Positions 38,861 to 52,184 of a stretch of DNA of 64,000 bases are shown piece after piece. The stretch lies in contig CM043698.1 in assembly GCA_023935145.1 (NCBI GenBank), forward strand, positions 76,899,501-76,963,500. The letters are read 5' to 3'. The DNA comes from Bretschneidera sinensis. Taxonomy: Eukaryota; Streptophyta; Magnoliopsida; Brassicales; Akaniaceae. Within the stretch, counting starts at the first letter, position 1. Every line of letters starts with the position of its first letter. Under the pieces are notes generated by a model. That model was not told the origin of the DNA. It saw only the letters and a list, made by a program, of their open reading frames with translations, and ran no database searches. The translations under genes were made by a program, and so were the position numbers.

Positions 38861-39379
38861 GGTTGTGGGTCTTATAGGACCGTATTATGATTACTAATAT
38901 TGTTGTTTTGCAAAGTGCTAAATAACTATGTATACGAACAAACAAAGTAGAAAGGAAAAAGAAATAATAATAAGCCCTCAACTTTTTCTAACAAGTGATT
39001 ACTTTGTGTAGTGTAAGAACTCGCTGAGCTTATAGCTCACCCCCTTCCTATTTCTAACCTTTCAGGTGATTTTGGATTTTAAGTGATGAAGCTTTGAAGT
39101 TCAATAAAGTTTTAGGTGGGTCCACGAGCGTCGCAACCTCGGTCAATTTTTTTTTTCTTAGTGTTATATTGTATATTAGGTGTGAAGTTGTAACCGATTG
39201 GCTGTGTCTCTTTAGACACCTTGTAAAGCTACAACCTTATAGTTGTAATCTCTGTATGATCTTAACTAATATATGTTAGATGTTGTTCTGTTGTAGTATA
39301 TATTTGTGTGTCCAGGTGCTCGATTTCGAAAGGTAATTGATACTGTCCTGAGTGGGCCCGCTCGGGATGGGTCGTTACA
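38861..39379 (+). repeat. 3' LTR of element 2, second part
   Basis: Continues the host LTR from GGTTGTGGGTCTTATAGG to GGGATGGGTCGTTACA, then satellite. The hairpin copy at 39025 has lost one T. Confidence 0.9.
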
Positions 39380-41526
39380 TTAAATAATTAATATGAAATT
39401 AAAATATCATATAAATATAATAAATATTTATAAAATGAATAATTTATAAAATACATAAACTTATATAATTTTAAAATCCCTAAAAAGGTTTTTCATGGTA
39501 CGTAATTTAAATTTTCACAAATTTATTTGATTTCATATATGAGTATATTCATGGTTGTTCACCTATTTCCTATAGGCACTCTAAAACAACAATCAATAAA
39601 GATGCTATTAAATACTCAACCCTTGTATGGTTGGACTAGTGAAAACTGTCTCTCCTGATTTATTCATGAAACTTTAACTTATATTTGAGTTAACTAATTT
39701 TTGACTGTTTGATTGAAATATGTCTGGTAAAAATTCAAAATTGTCCGGTTCAATTGTCCACGTTTGTAAAAAACAACTGACTAATGACTGATGTTAAATA
39801 ATTAATATGATATTAAAATACCATATAAATATAATAAATATTTATAAAATTCATTATTTATAAAATACATAAAAATGTATAATTTACAAAATCACTAAAA
39901 AGATTTTTAATGGTACATAATTTAAATTTTTCCTAAATTTATTTGATTTCATATATGAGTATATTCATGGTTGTTCACCTATTTCCTATTGGCACTCTAA
40001 AACAACAATCAATAAAGATACCTATTAAATACTCAACCCTTGTATGGTTGGACTAGTGAAAACTGTGTGATATCATTTAATGATTTATTGATGAATATTT
40101 TACTTATAATCAAGTTGACAAATTTTTTTACTGTTTGATTGAAAACTCTATGGTCTAAATTGAAAACTATCTGGTACTATTGTCCACGTCTGGTAACAAC
40201 AACTGAATGATGACTGATGTTAAATAAATAATATGAAATTAAAATACCTAAAAAATATAATAAATATTTATAAAATTCGTAATTTATAAAATACATAAAC
40301 ATATATAATTTACAAAATCCCTAAAAATATTTTTCATGGTATATAATTTAAAATTTGCATAAATTTAATTAATTTCATATATGAGTAAATTCATGGTTGT
40401 TCACATATTTCTTATTGGCACTCTAACACAACAATCAATAAAGATACTTATTAAATACTCAACTCTTGTATGGTTGAACTATTGAAAGCTGTCTGATATC
40501 ATCTAATGATTTATTCATGAATATTTAACTTATAATGGAGTTGACTAATTTTTGACCGTTTGATTGAAGACTATATGGTCTAAATTCAAAACTGTCTGGT
40601 ACCATTGTCCACGTCGGGTAACAACAATTGACTGATGACTCATGTTAAATAATTAACATTAAATTAAAATACTAAATAAATACAATAAATATTTATAAAA
40701 TTCATAATTTATAAAATATATAAACATATATAATTTATAGAATCCCTAAAAAGATTTTTCAAGGTACATAATTTAAAATTTTCATAAATTTATTTGATTT
40801 CATATAAGAGTATAATCGTGGTTGTTCACCTATTTCCTATTAGCACTCTAAAACAACAATCAATAAAGATACTTATTAAATACTCAACCTTTGTAGGGTT
40901 GGACTAGTGAAAACTGTAGGATATCATCTAATGATTCATTCAAGAATATTTAACTTATAATCGAGTTGTCTAATTTTTGACAATTTGATTGAAGACTATA
41001 TGGTCTAAATTCAAAACTATGTGGTACCATTGTCCAGGTCTGGCAACAACAACTGACTGATGACTGATGTTAAATAATTAATATGAAATTAAAATAACAT
41101 AGAAATATAATAAATGCTTATAAAATTCATAATTTATAAAATACATAAACATATATACTTTACAATATCACTAGAAAAGATTTGTCATGGTATATAATTT
41201 AAAATTTTCATGAATTTATTTGATTTCATATAAGAGTATATTCATGGTTGTTCACCTATTTCCTATTGGCACTCTAAAAAAACAATTAATAAAGATACTT
41301 ATTAAATACTCAACCCCTCTATGGTTGGACTAGTGAAAACTGTTTGATATCATCGAATGATTTATTCTTGAATATTTAACTTATGATCGAGTTCACTAAA
41401 TTTTGACTGTTTGATTCAAAACTGTATGGTCTAAATTTAAAACTGTCTGGTACCATTGTCCACGTCGGGTAACAACAACTGACTCATGACTGATGATAAA
41501 TAATTAATATGAAATTAAAATACCTT

Positions 41527-44500
41527 AGAAATATAATAAATATTTATAAAATTTTAATTTATAAAATACATAAACATATATAATTTATAAAATCCCTTAA
41601 AAGATTCTTCGCGGTACATAATTTTAAATTTTCATAATTTTTTTTTGATTTCATATATGAGTATATTCATGGTTGTTCACCTATTTTCTATAGGCACCCT
41701 ATAACAACAATAAAAAAAGATGCTGTTAAATACTAAACCCTTGTATGATTGGACTTGTGAAAACTGTCTGATATAATCTACTGATTTATTCTAGAAACTT
41801 TAACTTATAATCGAGTTGACTAATTTTTGACTATTTGATTGAAAAATGTATTGTCTAAATTCAAACTGTCCAGTACTATTGTCCACGTCTCGTAAAAACA
41901 ACTGAGTGATTACCGATGTTAAATAATTTAAATGAAATTTAAATACCATATAAATATAAATATAAATATTTATAAAATTCATGATTTATAAAATATATAA
42001 GCATATATAAACTATAAAATCCTTAAAAATATTTTTCATGGTACATAATTTAAAATTTCATAATTTTTTTTGATTTAATATATGCGAATATTCATGGTTG
42101 TTCACCTATTTCCTATTAGCACTCTAAAACAACAATCAATAAAGATACTTTTTAAATACCCAACCTTTGTATGGTTGGACTAGTGAAAACTGTATGATAT
42201 CATCTAATGATTCATTCAAGAATATTTAACTTATAATCGAGTTGACTAATTTTTGACAGTCTGATTGAAGACTATATGGTCTAAATTCAAAACTGTGTGG
42301 TACCATTGTCAAGCTCTGACAACAACAACTAACTGATGAGTGACGTTAAATAATTAATATGAAATTAAAATAACCTATAAATATAATAAATATTTATAAA
42401 ATATATAAATAATTATAATTTACAAAATCACTAAAAAAGATTTTTCACGGTACGTAATTAAAAATTTTCATGAATTTATTTGATTTCATATAAGAGTATA
42501 TTCACAGTTGTTCACCTATTTCCTATTGGCACTCTAAAACAAAAATCAATAAAGATACTTATTAAATACTAAACCCGTCTATGGTTGGACTAGTAAAAAC
42601 TATTTGATATCATCTAATGAATTATTCCTGAATATTTAACTTATAATCGAGTTGACTAAATTTTGACTGTTTGATTAAAAACTGTGTGGTCTAAATTCAA
42701 AACTCTCTGGTACAATTGTCCATGTTTGGTAAGCACAACAGACTGATGAATGATGTTAAATAATTAATATGAAATTAAAATATAATAAATATTTATAAAA
42801 TGAATAATTTATAAAATACATAAACATATATTATTTTAAAATCACTAAAAAGGTTTTTTATGGTACGTAATTTAAATTTTCACAAATTTATTTGATTTTA
42901 TATATGAGTATATTCATGGTTGTTCACCTATTTCCTATAGGCACTCTAAAACAACAATCAATAAACATGCTATTAAATACTCAACCCTTGTATGGTTGGA
43001 CTGATGAAAACAATATGATATAATCTATTGATTTATTCATGAAACTTTAACTTATATTTGAGTTGACTAAGTTTTGACTATTTGATTGAAATATGTATGG
43101 TCAAAATTCAAAACTGTCCCGTTCAATTGTCCACGTTTGGCAAAAACAACTGACTAATTACTGATGTTAGATAATTAATATGATATTAAAATACCATATA
43201 AATATAATAAATATTTATAAAATTCATTATTTATGAAATACATAAACATGTATAATTTACAAAATCACTAAAAAGATTTTTAATGGTACATAATTTAAAT
43301 TTTTCTTAAATTTATTTGATTTCATATATGAGTATATTCATGGTTGTTCACCTATTTCCTATTGGCACTCTAAAACAACAATCAATAAAGATACTTATTA
43401 AATATTCAACCTTTGTATGGTTGGACTAGTGAAAACTGTGTGATATCATCTAATGATTTATTCATGAATTTTTTACTTATAATCAAGTTGACAAATTTTT
43501 TTACTGTTTGATTGAAACCTCTATGGTCTAAATTGAAAATTGTCCGGTACTATTGTGCACATCTGGTAACAATAACTGAATGATGACTGATGTTAAATAA
43601 ATAATATGAAATTAAAATACCTAAAAAACATAATAAATATTTATAACATTCATAATTTATAAAATACATAAATATATATAATTTACAAAATCTATAAAAA
43701 TATTTTTCATGGTACATAATTTAAATTTTGCATAAATTTAATAAATTTCATATATGAGTAAATTCATGGTTGTTCACCTATTTCCTATTGGCACTCTAAA
43801 ACAACAACCAATAAAGATACTTATTAAATACTCAACCCTTGTATGGTTGAACTATTGAAAACTGTCTAATATCGTCTAATGATTTATTCATGAATATTTA
43901 ACTTATAATGGAGTTGACTAATTTTTGACCGTTTGATTGAAGACTATATGGTCTAAATTCAAAACTGTCTGGTACCATTGTCCACGTAAGGTAACAACAA
44001 CTAACTGATGACTCATGTTAAATAATTAACATTAAATTAAAATAATAAATATTTATAAAATTCATAATTTATAAAATATATAAACATATATAATTTATAA
44101 AATCCCTAAAAAGATTTTTCAAGGTACATAATTTAAAATTTTCTTAAGTTTATTTGATTTCATATAAGAGTATATTCATGGTTGTTCACCTATTTCCTAT
44201 TAGCACTCTAAAACAACAATCAATAAAGAGACTTATTAAATTCTCAACCTTTGTATGGTTGGACTAGTGAAAATTGTATGATATCATCTAATGATTCATT
44301 CAAGAATATTTAACTTATAATCGAGTTGACTAATTTTTGACAGTTTGATTGAAGACTATATGGTCTAAATTCAAAACTGTTTGCTACAATTGTCCATGTT
44401 TGGTAAGCACAACAGACTGATGAATGATGTTAAATAATTAATATGAAATTAAAATATCATAAAAATATAATAAATATTTATAAAATGAATAATTTATAAA

Positions 44501-46310
44501 ATACATAAATACATATTATTTTAAAATCTCTAAAAAGGTTTTTCATGGTACGTAATTTAAATTTTCACAAATTTATTTGATTTCATATATGAGTATATTC
44601 ATGGTTGTTCACCTATTTCCTATAGGCACTCTAAAACAACAATCAATAAAGATACTATTAAATACTCAACCCTTGTATGGTTGGACTGATGAAAACAGTC
44701 TGATATAATCTATTGATTTATTCATAAAACTTTAACTTATATTTGAGTTGACTAATTTTTGACTATTTGATTGAAATATGTATGGTCAAAATTCAAAACT
44801 GTCTGGTTCATCTAATGATTGTATGATTGGACTAGTGAAAATTGTATGATAACATCTAATGATTCATTCAAGAATATTTAACTTATAATCGAGTTGACTA
44901 ATTTTTGACAGTTTGATTGAAGACTATATGGTCTAAATTCAAAACAGTGTGGTACCATTGTCCAGGTCTGGTAACAACAACTGACTGTTGAGTGACATTA
45001 AATAATTAATATGAAATTAAAATAACATATAAATATAATAAATATTTATAAAATTCATAATTTACAAAATACATAAACATATATAATTTACAATATCCCT
45101 AAAAAAGATTTTTCATGATATATAATTTAAAATTTTCATGATTTTATTTGATTTCATATAAGAGTATATTCATGGTTGTTCACCTATTTCCTATTGGCAC
45201 TCTAAAACAACAGTCAATAAAGATACTTATTAAATACTCAACCCTTGTATGGTTGGACTAATTAAAACTGTCTGACATCATCTAATGATTTATTCATGAA
45301 TATTTAACTTATAATCGAAATGAAAAAAATTTGACCGTTTGATTGAAGACTATATGGTCTAAATTCAAAACTGTCTGGCCCCATTGTCCACGTCGGGTAA
45401 CAACAATTGACTGATGACTCATGTTAAATAATTAACATTAAATTAAAATACTAAATAAATACAATAAATATTTATAAAATTCATAATTTATAAAATATAT
45501 AAACATATATAATTTATAAAATCCCTAAAAAGATTTTTCAAGGTACATAATTTAAAATTTTCATAAATTTATTTGATTTCATATAAGAGTATATTCGTGG
45601 TTGTTCACCTATTTCCTATTAGCACTCTAAAACAACAATCAATAAAGATACCTATTAAATACTCAACCTTTGTATGGTTGGACTAGTGAAAACTGTAGGA
45701 TATCATCTAATGATTCATTCCAGAATATTTAACTTATAATCGAGTTGTCTAATTTTTGACAATTTGATTGAAGACTATATGGTCTAAATTCAAAACTATG
45801 TGGTACTATTGTCCAGGTCTGGCAACAACAACTGACTGATGACTGATGTTAAATAATTAATATAAAATTAAAATAACATATAAATATAATAAATATTTAT
45901 AAAATTCATAATTTATAAAATACATAAACATATATACTTTACAATATCACTAAAAAAGATTTGTCATGGTATATAATTTAAAATTTTCATGAATTTATTT
46001 GATTTCATATAAGAGTATATTCATGGTTGTTCACCTATTTCCTATTGGCACTCTAAAACAACAATTAATAAAGATACTTATTAAATACTCAACCCCTCTA
46101 TGGTTGGACTAGTGAAAACTGTTTGATATCATCGAATGATTTATTCTTGAATATTTAACTTATGATCGAGTTCACTAAATTTTGACTGTTTGATTCAAAA
46201 CTGTATGGCCTAAATTCAAAACTGTCTGGTACCATTGTCCACGTCGGGTAACAACAACTGACTCATGACTGATGATAAATAATTAATATGAAATTAAAAT
46301 ACCTTATAAA
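41527..46310. repeat. Long satellite period of about 4780 bp, first copy
   Basis: The variant GATTCTTCGCGGTACA at 41603 recurs at 56200. Subtracting element 3 plus one duplication copy (9817 bp) gives a period of about 4780 bp. The second copy runs on at 56123 to about 60460 but lacks one unit (about 430 bp, corresponding to roughly 43380-43810 here). Confidence 0.75.
46306..46310. repeat. Target-site duplication ATAAA, left copy (element 3)
   Basis: ATAAA directly before the 5' LTR; the same five bases follow the 3' LTR at 56123-56127. Confidence 0.88.
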
Positions 46311-48859
46311 TGTAGAATCCGATATTTCTTTTAAGCTTTTATAATCTTGTTTTATAATTCAGTTTTTTTTTTTTAGGGATTTCTTAGTAAGAAACAAAAA
46401 CTTTGGAGTTGTTTAAATACTAGAAGGAAAATTAAAGGAAATGGCATGTAAATTAATAAAAGAAGAAGGGGAAGGGTAGAGTGGTAAAAGGCCAAGATTT
46501 AGAGGGAGTATATAAGCTAAAAGTTGACCTAGAGTGGCAAATCTTTTCTTTGGCAATTTGCAATTTCGGCTGAAGGAGAGAAGAAGAAAGAAAAGCTCCA
46601 GATTTTTTCCTTCTCAAAACCCATTTCTTCCAAACTTTGACCTAGCCTTAACCTAACTATTCAAGCTCCGTTTGCCCTCAAACTTTGAAAACCTTCTTCT
46701 TCCACCATCAGCTATCTTCGGGCCAGGGAGGTGAGCCTCCACGAGCGGGCTACAGTGGCGCGTGGACCCCACGCTCCGAGCAGGGGAGGAATAGCCCGTT
46801 TTGTTCCCTTGGCTTTTTCGTGCAGATTTTGAGGTAATTTCGAAACGTGTTCAACTAAAAACTTAAAGTAGACTTCTTGATGTTGATTTTTGGCTTTTGT
46901 TTGAGGTCTTTTGGATTTAAATTGAGGGATTTATGAGTTGTATAAGTTGGGAGAATTGTGCAGAAATTCTGGAAATAATTTGTGTTCTGGGCAGTTTTGT
47001 GAGCTGTTTTTCAGCAAGAATTTGAGGTATTTTTGTGTCCCAACTATTTTTAAGTTAAAGTATACTTCTTCAAGTTTATCTAGAACTTTATTTGGGATGA
47101 TTTGATTTTAAATTGGTTTAGTTTGAAATATTTGAAGTTGGGAGAAAATTTGTGAGAAATCTGGAAATTTATGTATTATGGAACTTTGGAAGAAAGTAAT
47201 AAGAGTGTGTGAAGTTTGAAGATTTTTAGGATGATTGTATGTACAAAGTTTGAAGTTTTATTCTTGTATAACATGATTTTTGAGATGAGTATTGTTAGAG
47301 AATTTTACTATGGGCTGTAAATTTGAAACCCTTTTTGGAGTTAAAAGAAATTCCTAAGTAAGAGATTTTTTTCTGGATTGGGAAATTATATTTAGAATGA
47401 ATACTTTTTACAAGTTGATATTTGCTGGTAATTACCCTAAGTTAGTGTCTTGAAATTTAAGTCTATATGAATTGAGAGTTTTATGGAGTAAAGAATGAAG
47501 GAAAGAAGGGAAAGAGTGAAAATAGATGATTAAGGAGAAGAAAGAACTTTAGTAGTATTTTCTTTGATTTATATGTGTTAAGTAAATGGAATGATTGATT
47601 TCTTATTAAGTGTCTAAGTTTTAAATACTATACTCATTGGCTATTTGTATATGTAGTTTGCTTTAATTGTTAAAAATGACATTTCAATAGGTGAGGTGGA
47701 TGATCGTAGTAAAGGTAAAGAAGTGATCCACGATTAGTGTCTGGCGTAAGGTGAGTATTACCCTACTCTTGGTAAGCATGAATGTTAGTGGGGAAACCAA
47801 AACAATAAGGTTGTATAAGAGTTGTAATTCGCTATTTAGATATAATAATTATATTTATAACTATGTGGTAAGATAAGTAAATTATATATTAATGATGAGA
47901 TAGTGATTTCAAAACCTTTGTGCTAAATGTTGTGTGATTGTATGGATTGTTGAGAATTTGATGATGTTCATCACTTGATTTCATTTCATATCATTCACTG
48001 AAATTTACGGTATGTTATTGAGGGGGGAGTGATGTGTGAGGACGATAGGTCCCTACCCACAAGGGGTGAAAAAGGGTACCGAATATATTTGGATGATTGG
48101 ACCCGGCCCGGATCAAGGGGGGTTCTGAAAATTTATTGTTTGTGAAACGTACCGGTACGTGGGGAGACGTCCCCGATGGATTATGATTGATTATGAGATG
48201 ATACATTTCATTGCATCATGCTGCATTGGCATATCATACACGAATTTGAATTACTTGGCCCGTAAGGGGGCATATGAAATGTTTGGTTGTATGGATAAAT
48301 TGTGATATTTTGATGGACTATGGAATGGCGATTCCAAGTTGGTTGTGGGTCTTATAGGACCGTATTATGATTACTAAGATTGTTGTTTTGCAAAGTGCTA
48401 AATGACTATGTATACGAACAAACAAAGTAGAAAGGAAAAAGAAATAATAATAAGCCCTCAACTTTTTCTAACAAGTGACTACTTTGTGTAGTGTAAGAAC
48501 TTGCTGAGCTTTATAGCTCACCCCCTTCCTATTTCTAATCTTTCAGGTGATTTTTGATTTTAAGTGGTGAAGCTTTGAAGTTCAATGAAGTTTTAGGTGG
48601 GTCCACGAGCGTCGCATCCTCGGTCAATCTTTTTTTCTTAGTGTTATATCGTATATTAGGTGTGAAGTTGTAACCGGTTGGCTGTGTCTCTTCAGACACC
48701 TTGTAAAGCTACAACCTTATAATTGTAATCTCTGTATGATCTTAACTAATATATATTAGATGTTGTTCTGTTGTAGTATATATTTGTGTGTCCAGGTGCT
48801 CGATTTCGAAAGGTAATTGATACCGTCTTGAGTGGGCCCGCTCGGGATGGGTCGTTACA
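46311..48859 (+). repeat. 5' LTR of element 3 (2549 bp)
   Basis: TGTAGAATCC to GGGTCGTTACA. A few differences from the 3' LTR were seen by eye, for example CGTGTTCAAC against CGTTTTCAAC, TTCAAGTTTATC against TTCATGTTTATC, and ACTTGCTGAG against ACTCGCTGAG. This fits a recent insertion. TATA box at 46509-46516. Confidence 0.93.
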
Positions 48860-48863
48860 ATTT

Positions 48864-48875
48864 TGGTATCAGAGC
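48864..48875 (+). other. Primer-binding site of element 3
   Basis: TGGTATCAGAGC, four bases after the LTR, identical in sequence and spacing to that of element 2. Confidence 0.9.
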
Positions 48876-51450
48876 CTTAGGTTAAAGATTCTGTAGACTT
48901 AAATTTTCATGGTGCATGATGTATAGAGTAGTTGTGGGGAGTCGGTTGTGTAAAGTTAGAGAGGATGTTGCATAGGAGTGGTAAATCGTAATGGTTTAGG
49001 TGGGGGTAAGATACATTGAGCGTTATGTTGAGTCGACATATGTTTGGGAGTTTTATAAATTGATGTTGATTGAAATGGCCTCGTTTTGCTATGTTTCGTA
49101 AAACCTTATGGGTGATTGCCTTGATGAGAATACTGAATGTAAATGCTTTGATGTGATACAAACACTTCGATTGTTATATCTTTCATGTGTTTGTAAAGAT
49201 TTTATTATGTGGTTTGGTTGTTGGTAGAAATTTGGAAAGGTGACAAGAGTAAGGGATTGCATTGATTTTTGTGAGCATTGGTAAATTATTATTGAATTAT
49301 TAGTTAAAGGACTTGAAAATATTGTTAAGAATATTTCTCTAAGAGTATGAGCTAAAATGAGTTTTAGTGGACTAATGAACCTTATTGAGTTATGTATGAA
49401 ATTTCATTGGATGATTTTTTTTTTATGATATCTATGCTAAAGTGCTTGTCATTGATGATTGTGTGAATGCTATGTAATGTTTGATTTAAGAAGTATTTAT
49501 TGTAGAGATTGTGAAATTAAAAATTGAGGAAATCTTGAGTACTAGGTACGTGTGCTTCTATACTCAAGTGGTGATATGGGAGAGCGCTAGTTGATTGGAT
49601 ATCGGACTTAGGGTATTCTAAAATTTGAGTTGTGATTATCTATTATAAGGTGTAGAGAGGTTTGAGAAGTGGGAAATTGTATCAATTCGTAGAAATTGTG
49701 AGCATCTCATTATGAAGTGGGACTTGAGAAGGGTAATAAAAATATTGGTAGGAGTTTAGATGGATTAACGAGTATAAAAAGGCATAGGAGTAATTTATTA
49801 GAGAAGTTGATATTGTAATAGTAAGGCATAGTAGGGTTGTTTGCAATAAAATAAACAAAACAAATTTTTTTTAAGTGAAGCAATGTTGGTGTTAGATAAA
49901 TCACAAGTGAAGATTCTTTAGTATTTTGAGAGATAGTAAAAGAAGTATGGTTTTCTTAAACAAGAACTTTTTGGATAATTAGAATACCTTATGCGATAGA
50001 TTCGAAGTAAATGATTTTTGTAGAGGACCAATTGGAAATATTTGGAAGATGGAATTTGTAAAGGGAAAAGATGTAGCAAACCATGACTTTTGATTATGGA
50101 AGGAATGATTATATGGTTGATGCTAGTTGTTAAAAACTTATTTGAAGATGTAAATTGACGAATATTAATTTGGTTGTGGTAAGAGATGTGTGATGCTGAA
50201 TTTAGATATTAGAAGTACTTAGAAATCTAATGACCGATGAGTAATTTGTTTTAGATACGGTTAACATATTAGAAGGATGATGATTTGTGAAAGTATGATG
50301 TATATGCGCAGAAAAGGAGGTTACTAAGTAAAGCGAGATGTTTAAAAGGTGTATTAGAGAAGACCAAAAGTTCAAATAAGATATCAGAGTATTAGAGAAA
50401 TTATGATAAAATAGAAGTATGGAATACAAGGCCAAATGATTGCTAGATAAGGGATTACGGTATAAATAGATAATGGAAAGATTGAGATTGAGGCAATTAG
50501 TTATAACCCTCAACCATAGTTAATAATAAGGATTTGTCGACTATCAGTAATAGGATAAAAGGGAGGTATTGTAAGAGGAAAGCTTTCGACTCATGAATCT
50601 ATGAAATTTAGAGTACAAAAAAAAAAAGGGAGTATTGGGAGAAATGGTTAGTGAAGGATGTAATTAGAGGGAATAAAGGTTATTAAATGGTGTGAATGTA
50701 TGTAGAAGCTAAATGTAAAGTGAAGGGAAAGATTCTAAACTAATCAATGAATTATCATAAAGCGTTAAAGAGTTGAGATTTGACTTTTATTAAGTGTAAG
50801 AAGAAAATATCAGTTATTATCGGACTAAGAGTCGCCTTTGAGGAATTGTATAAGATTGTGTGTTGTGAATGCTAAGTATTGTATATGAAGACTACTAGTT
50901 GTAGTGAATTTACGAGGAGTATGGGATTTTCGACGTACACAGTGTGTTAAACTTATGATTTGGTAAGGAAAAGTGGAGAAGTGACGTTTTAAATGGTTTT
51001 CAAGAAGGTTTGATTTCGTAAACAGACTGAAAAGAGAAATGAGAAAAGAAAAAGGGTTAAAAATGAAAAGGAAATAAAAGTCAAAGATTCAAAGATAAAG
51101 GTCTAAGTATGAATCGAGATACTACGGGTATGAATGGGTAGAAAGTTGGAAAGTTGGAAACTAGTTCGTTTGATAAACAAAAGTGAGAAATTGTTAATGA
51201 AAGGACTAATGGTAATGAGGATAATGGATAGACACTTTTGAAAATTTTTGGGGTGGAGAGTCATCTGAAATGTATCCTTAATATTTTTATAAAAGAAATA
51301 CTGATTTGACATGAGGTGTAGAGTATATAACATGAAGAATGAGTAGAAGACTTTATCTATGAGGATATATAAAAGAATGAAAAGGTTCTAAGAGAATAGT
51401 AAATTTAAGTGCATGAATATCAAAAGGGGAAGTTTATGTGAGTAAAAATC

Positions 51451-52184
51451 TGTTGGTATTTGTCTAAGGTTTAAACATGGTTAAGGTTTAAACAAAAGGT
51501 GGAAAAGTGAAGTTCAGCATGTTAAAGGAGTGCACACAAGTGTGCGCGGCACTTTGGAGCAAGGCAAAGGAAGGCACATTAGTGTGTGCGCTTCAGCACA
51601 CAAGCTGGAGAATGTGTGCACACAGCTGAGAGAGGGCCAGCATCAGTGTGCGCCGCAGCTCTCCCTCACCAGCGCCGCACCACCCAGCAAGTGATGAAAA
51701 GGGTGTTTGCTTAGCGCCGCACCGCCCCTTTTACAGTGCCTAGGCTCTAGGCACACTGAGGCATACATGTACAACTTGGTTAAGCCTCTTGTTAGGTGCG
51801 TAGATGCAAGATTAAAACGCACCATATCACTCAGGATTGATGGAGGGCCATGGTTGAGTGGTCATCAAGATCTAAGGGTGGAGAATGAAGCTCAAGATTG
51901 GACAAGAAGTGGCACACTATATAAAGGGTCACCTAGCTTCATTCTCTCATGCCATAAGATGTGAAAAACATTGTGATACAAGACACAGACATACAAGAGG
52001 GACTCATTGTAGAGAGGCTGGTTGTAAAGAGAGAGAAGTAGTATAGATTTGATAGAGAGCATTGTAATGGCTTGTGTTCTTTTCTTTCTTACTTTCGATT
52101 GCTGTATTTCTTTCTATAAGTCATTTTAGACATGGGTATTTGGAAGATCATCACCTGGGCATCTTGTCAAGGTGATTTCCAACA
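51451..52184 (+). mobile_element. Solo Ty1/copia LTR (734 bp) inside element 3
   Basis: Starts TGTTGGTATTTGTCTAAGG and ends GGTGATTTCCAACA, with flanking 5-bp duplications AAATC (51446-51450 and 52185-52189). It matches, in opposite orientation, the LTR at 61469-62413, including TTTAAACATGG, the GTGTGCGC-rich part, the TATA region and the TCAAGGTGATTT end. It is about 210 bp shorter and lacks most of a segment near its 3' end. It arose by insertion of a copia element and later exchange between its two LTRs. Confidence 0.92.
51918..51925 (+). promoter_or_regulatory. TATA box in solo copia LTR
   Basis: TATATAAA within CACTATATAAAGGGTCACC; the same block is present on the minus strand at 61919-61926. 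Confidence 0.55.

Larger units (their letters stand above)
26625..39379 (+). mobile_element. Ty3/gypsy chromovirus, element 2 (near-complete gag-pol, interrupted 3' LTR)
   Basis: Order: 5' LTR (2541 bp), initiator-Met primer site, gag-pol frame 29260-34230 with two in-frame stops, polypurine tract, 3' LTR in two parts (34274-36306 and 38861-39379) split by another LTR of the same family. The proteins have zinc knuckles, protease, reverse transcriptase, RNase H, integrase and a chromodomain-like tail, the order of a Ty3/gypsy chromovirus, probably Tekay-like. The left flank is GGTTG and the right flank TTAAA, so no target duplication is visible, and the satellite units on the two sides are of different types. 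The two LTRs also differ at many positions. Confidence 0.9.
39380..46310. repeat. Satellite array, block C
   Basis: About 6.9 kb of the same satellite in a more diverged, mixed arrangement of unit types. Several units are marked by GGTACGTAATTT. It contains a truncated unit around 44790-44850, where CTGTCTGGTTCATCTAATG jumps from the end of one unit to the middle of another. It ends with ATAAA at 46306-46310, the left target duplication of element 3. No coding sequence. Confidence 0.94.

Noticed and set aside
26620..38865. Pairing the LTR at 26625 with the LTR ending at 38860 as one element with GGTTG duplications
   Set aside because: GGTTG after 38860 is also the natural continuation of the split host LTR, whose two parts join without a gap. 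Polypurine tract and pol lead directly to the LTR at 34274. Kept only as a noted coincidence.
51643..51964. Overlapping short frames in a GC-richer patch
   Set aside because: They fall in the solo copia LTR; similar frames appear in the other LTR copy near 61920-62239.
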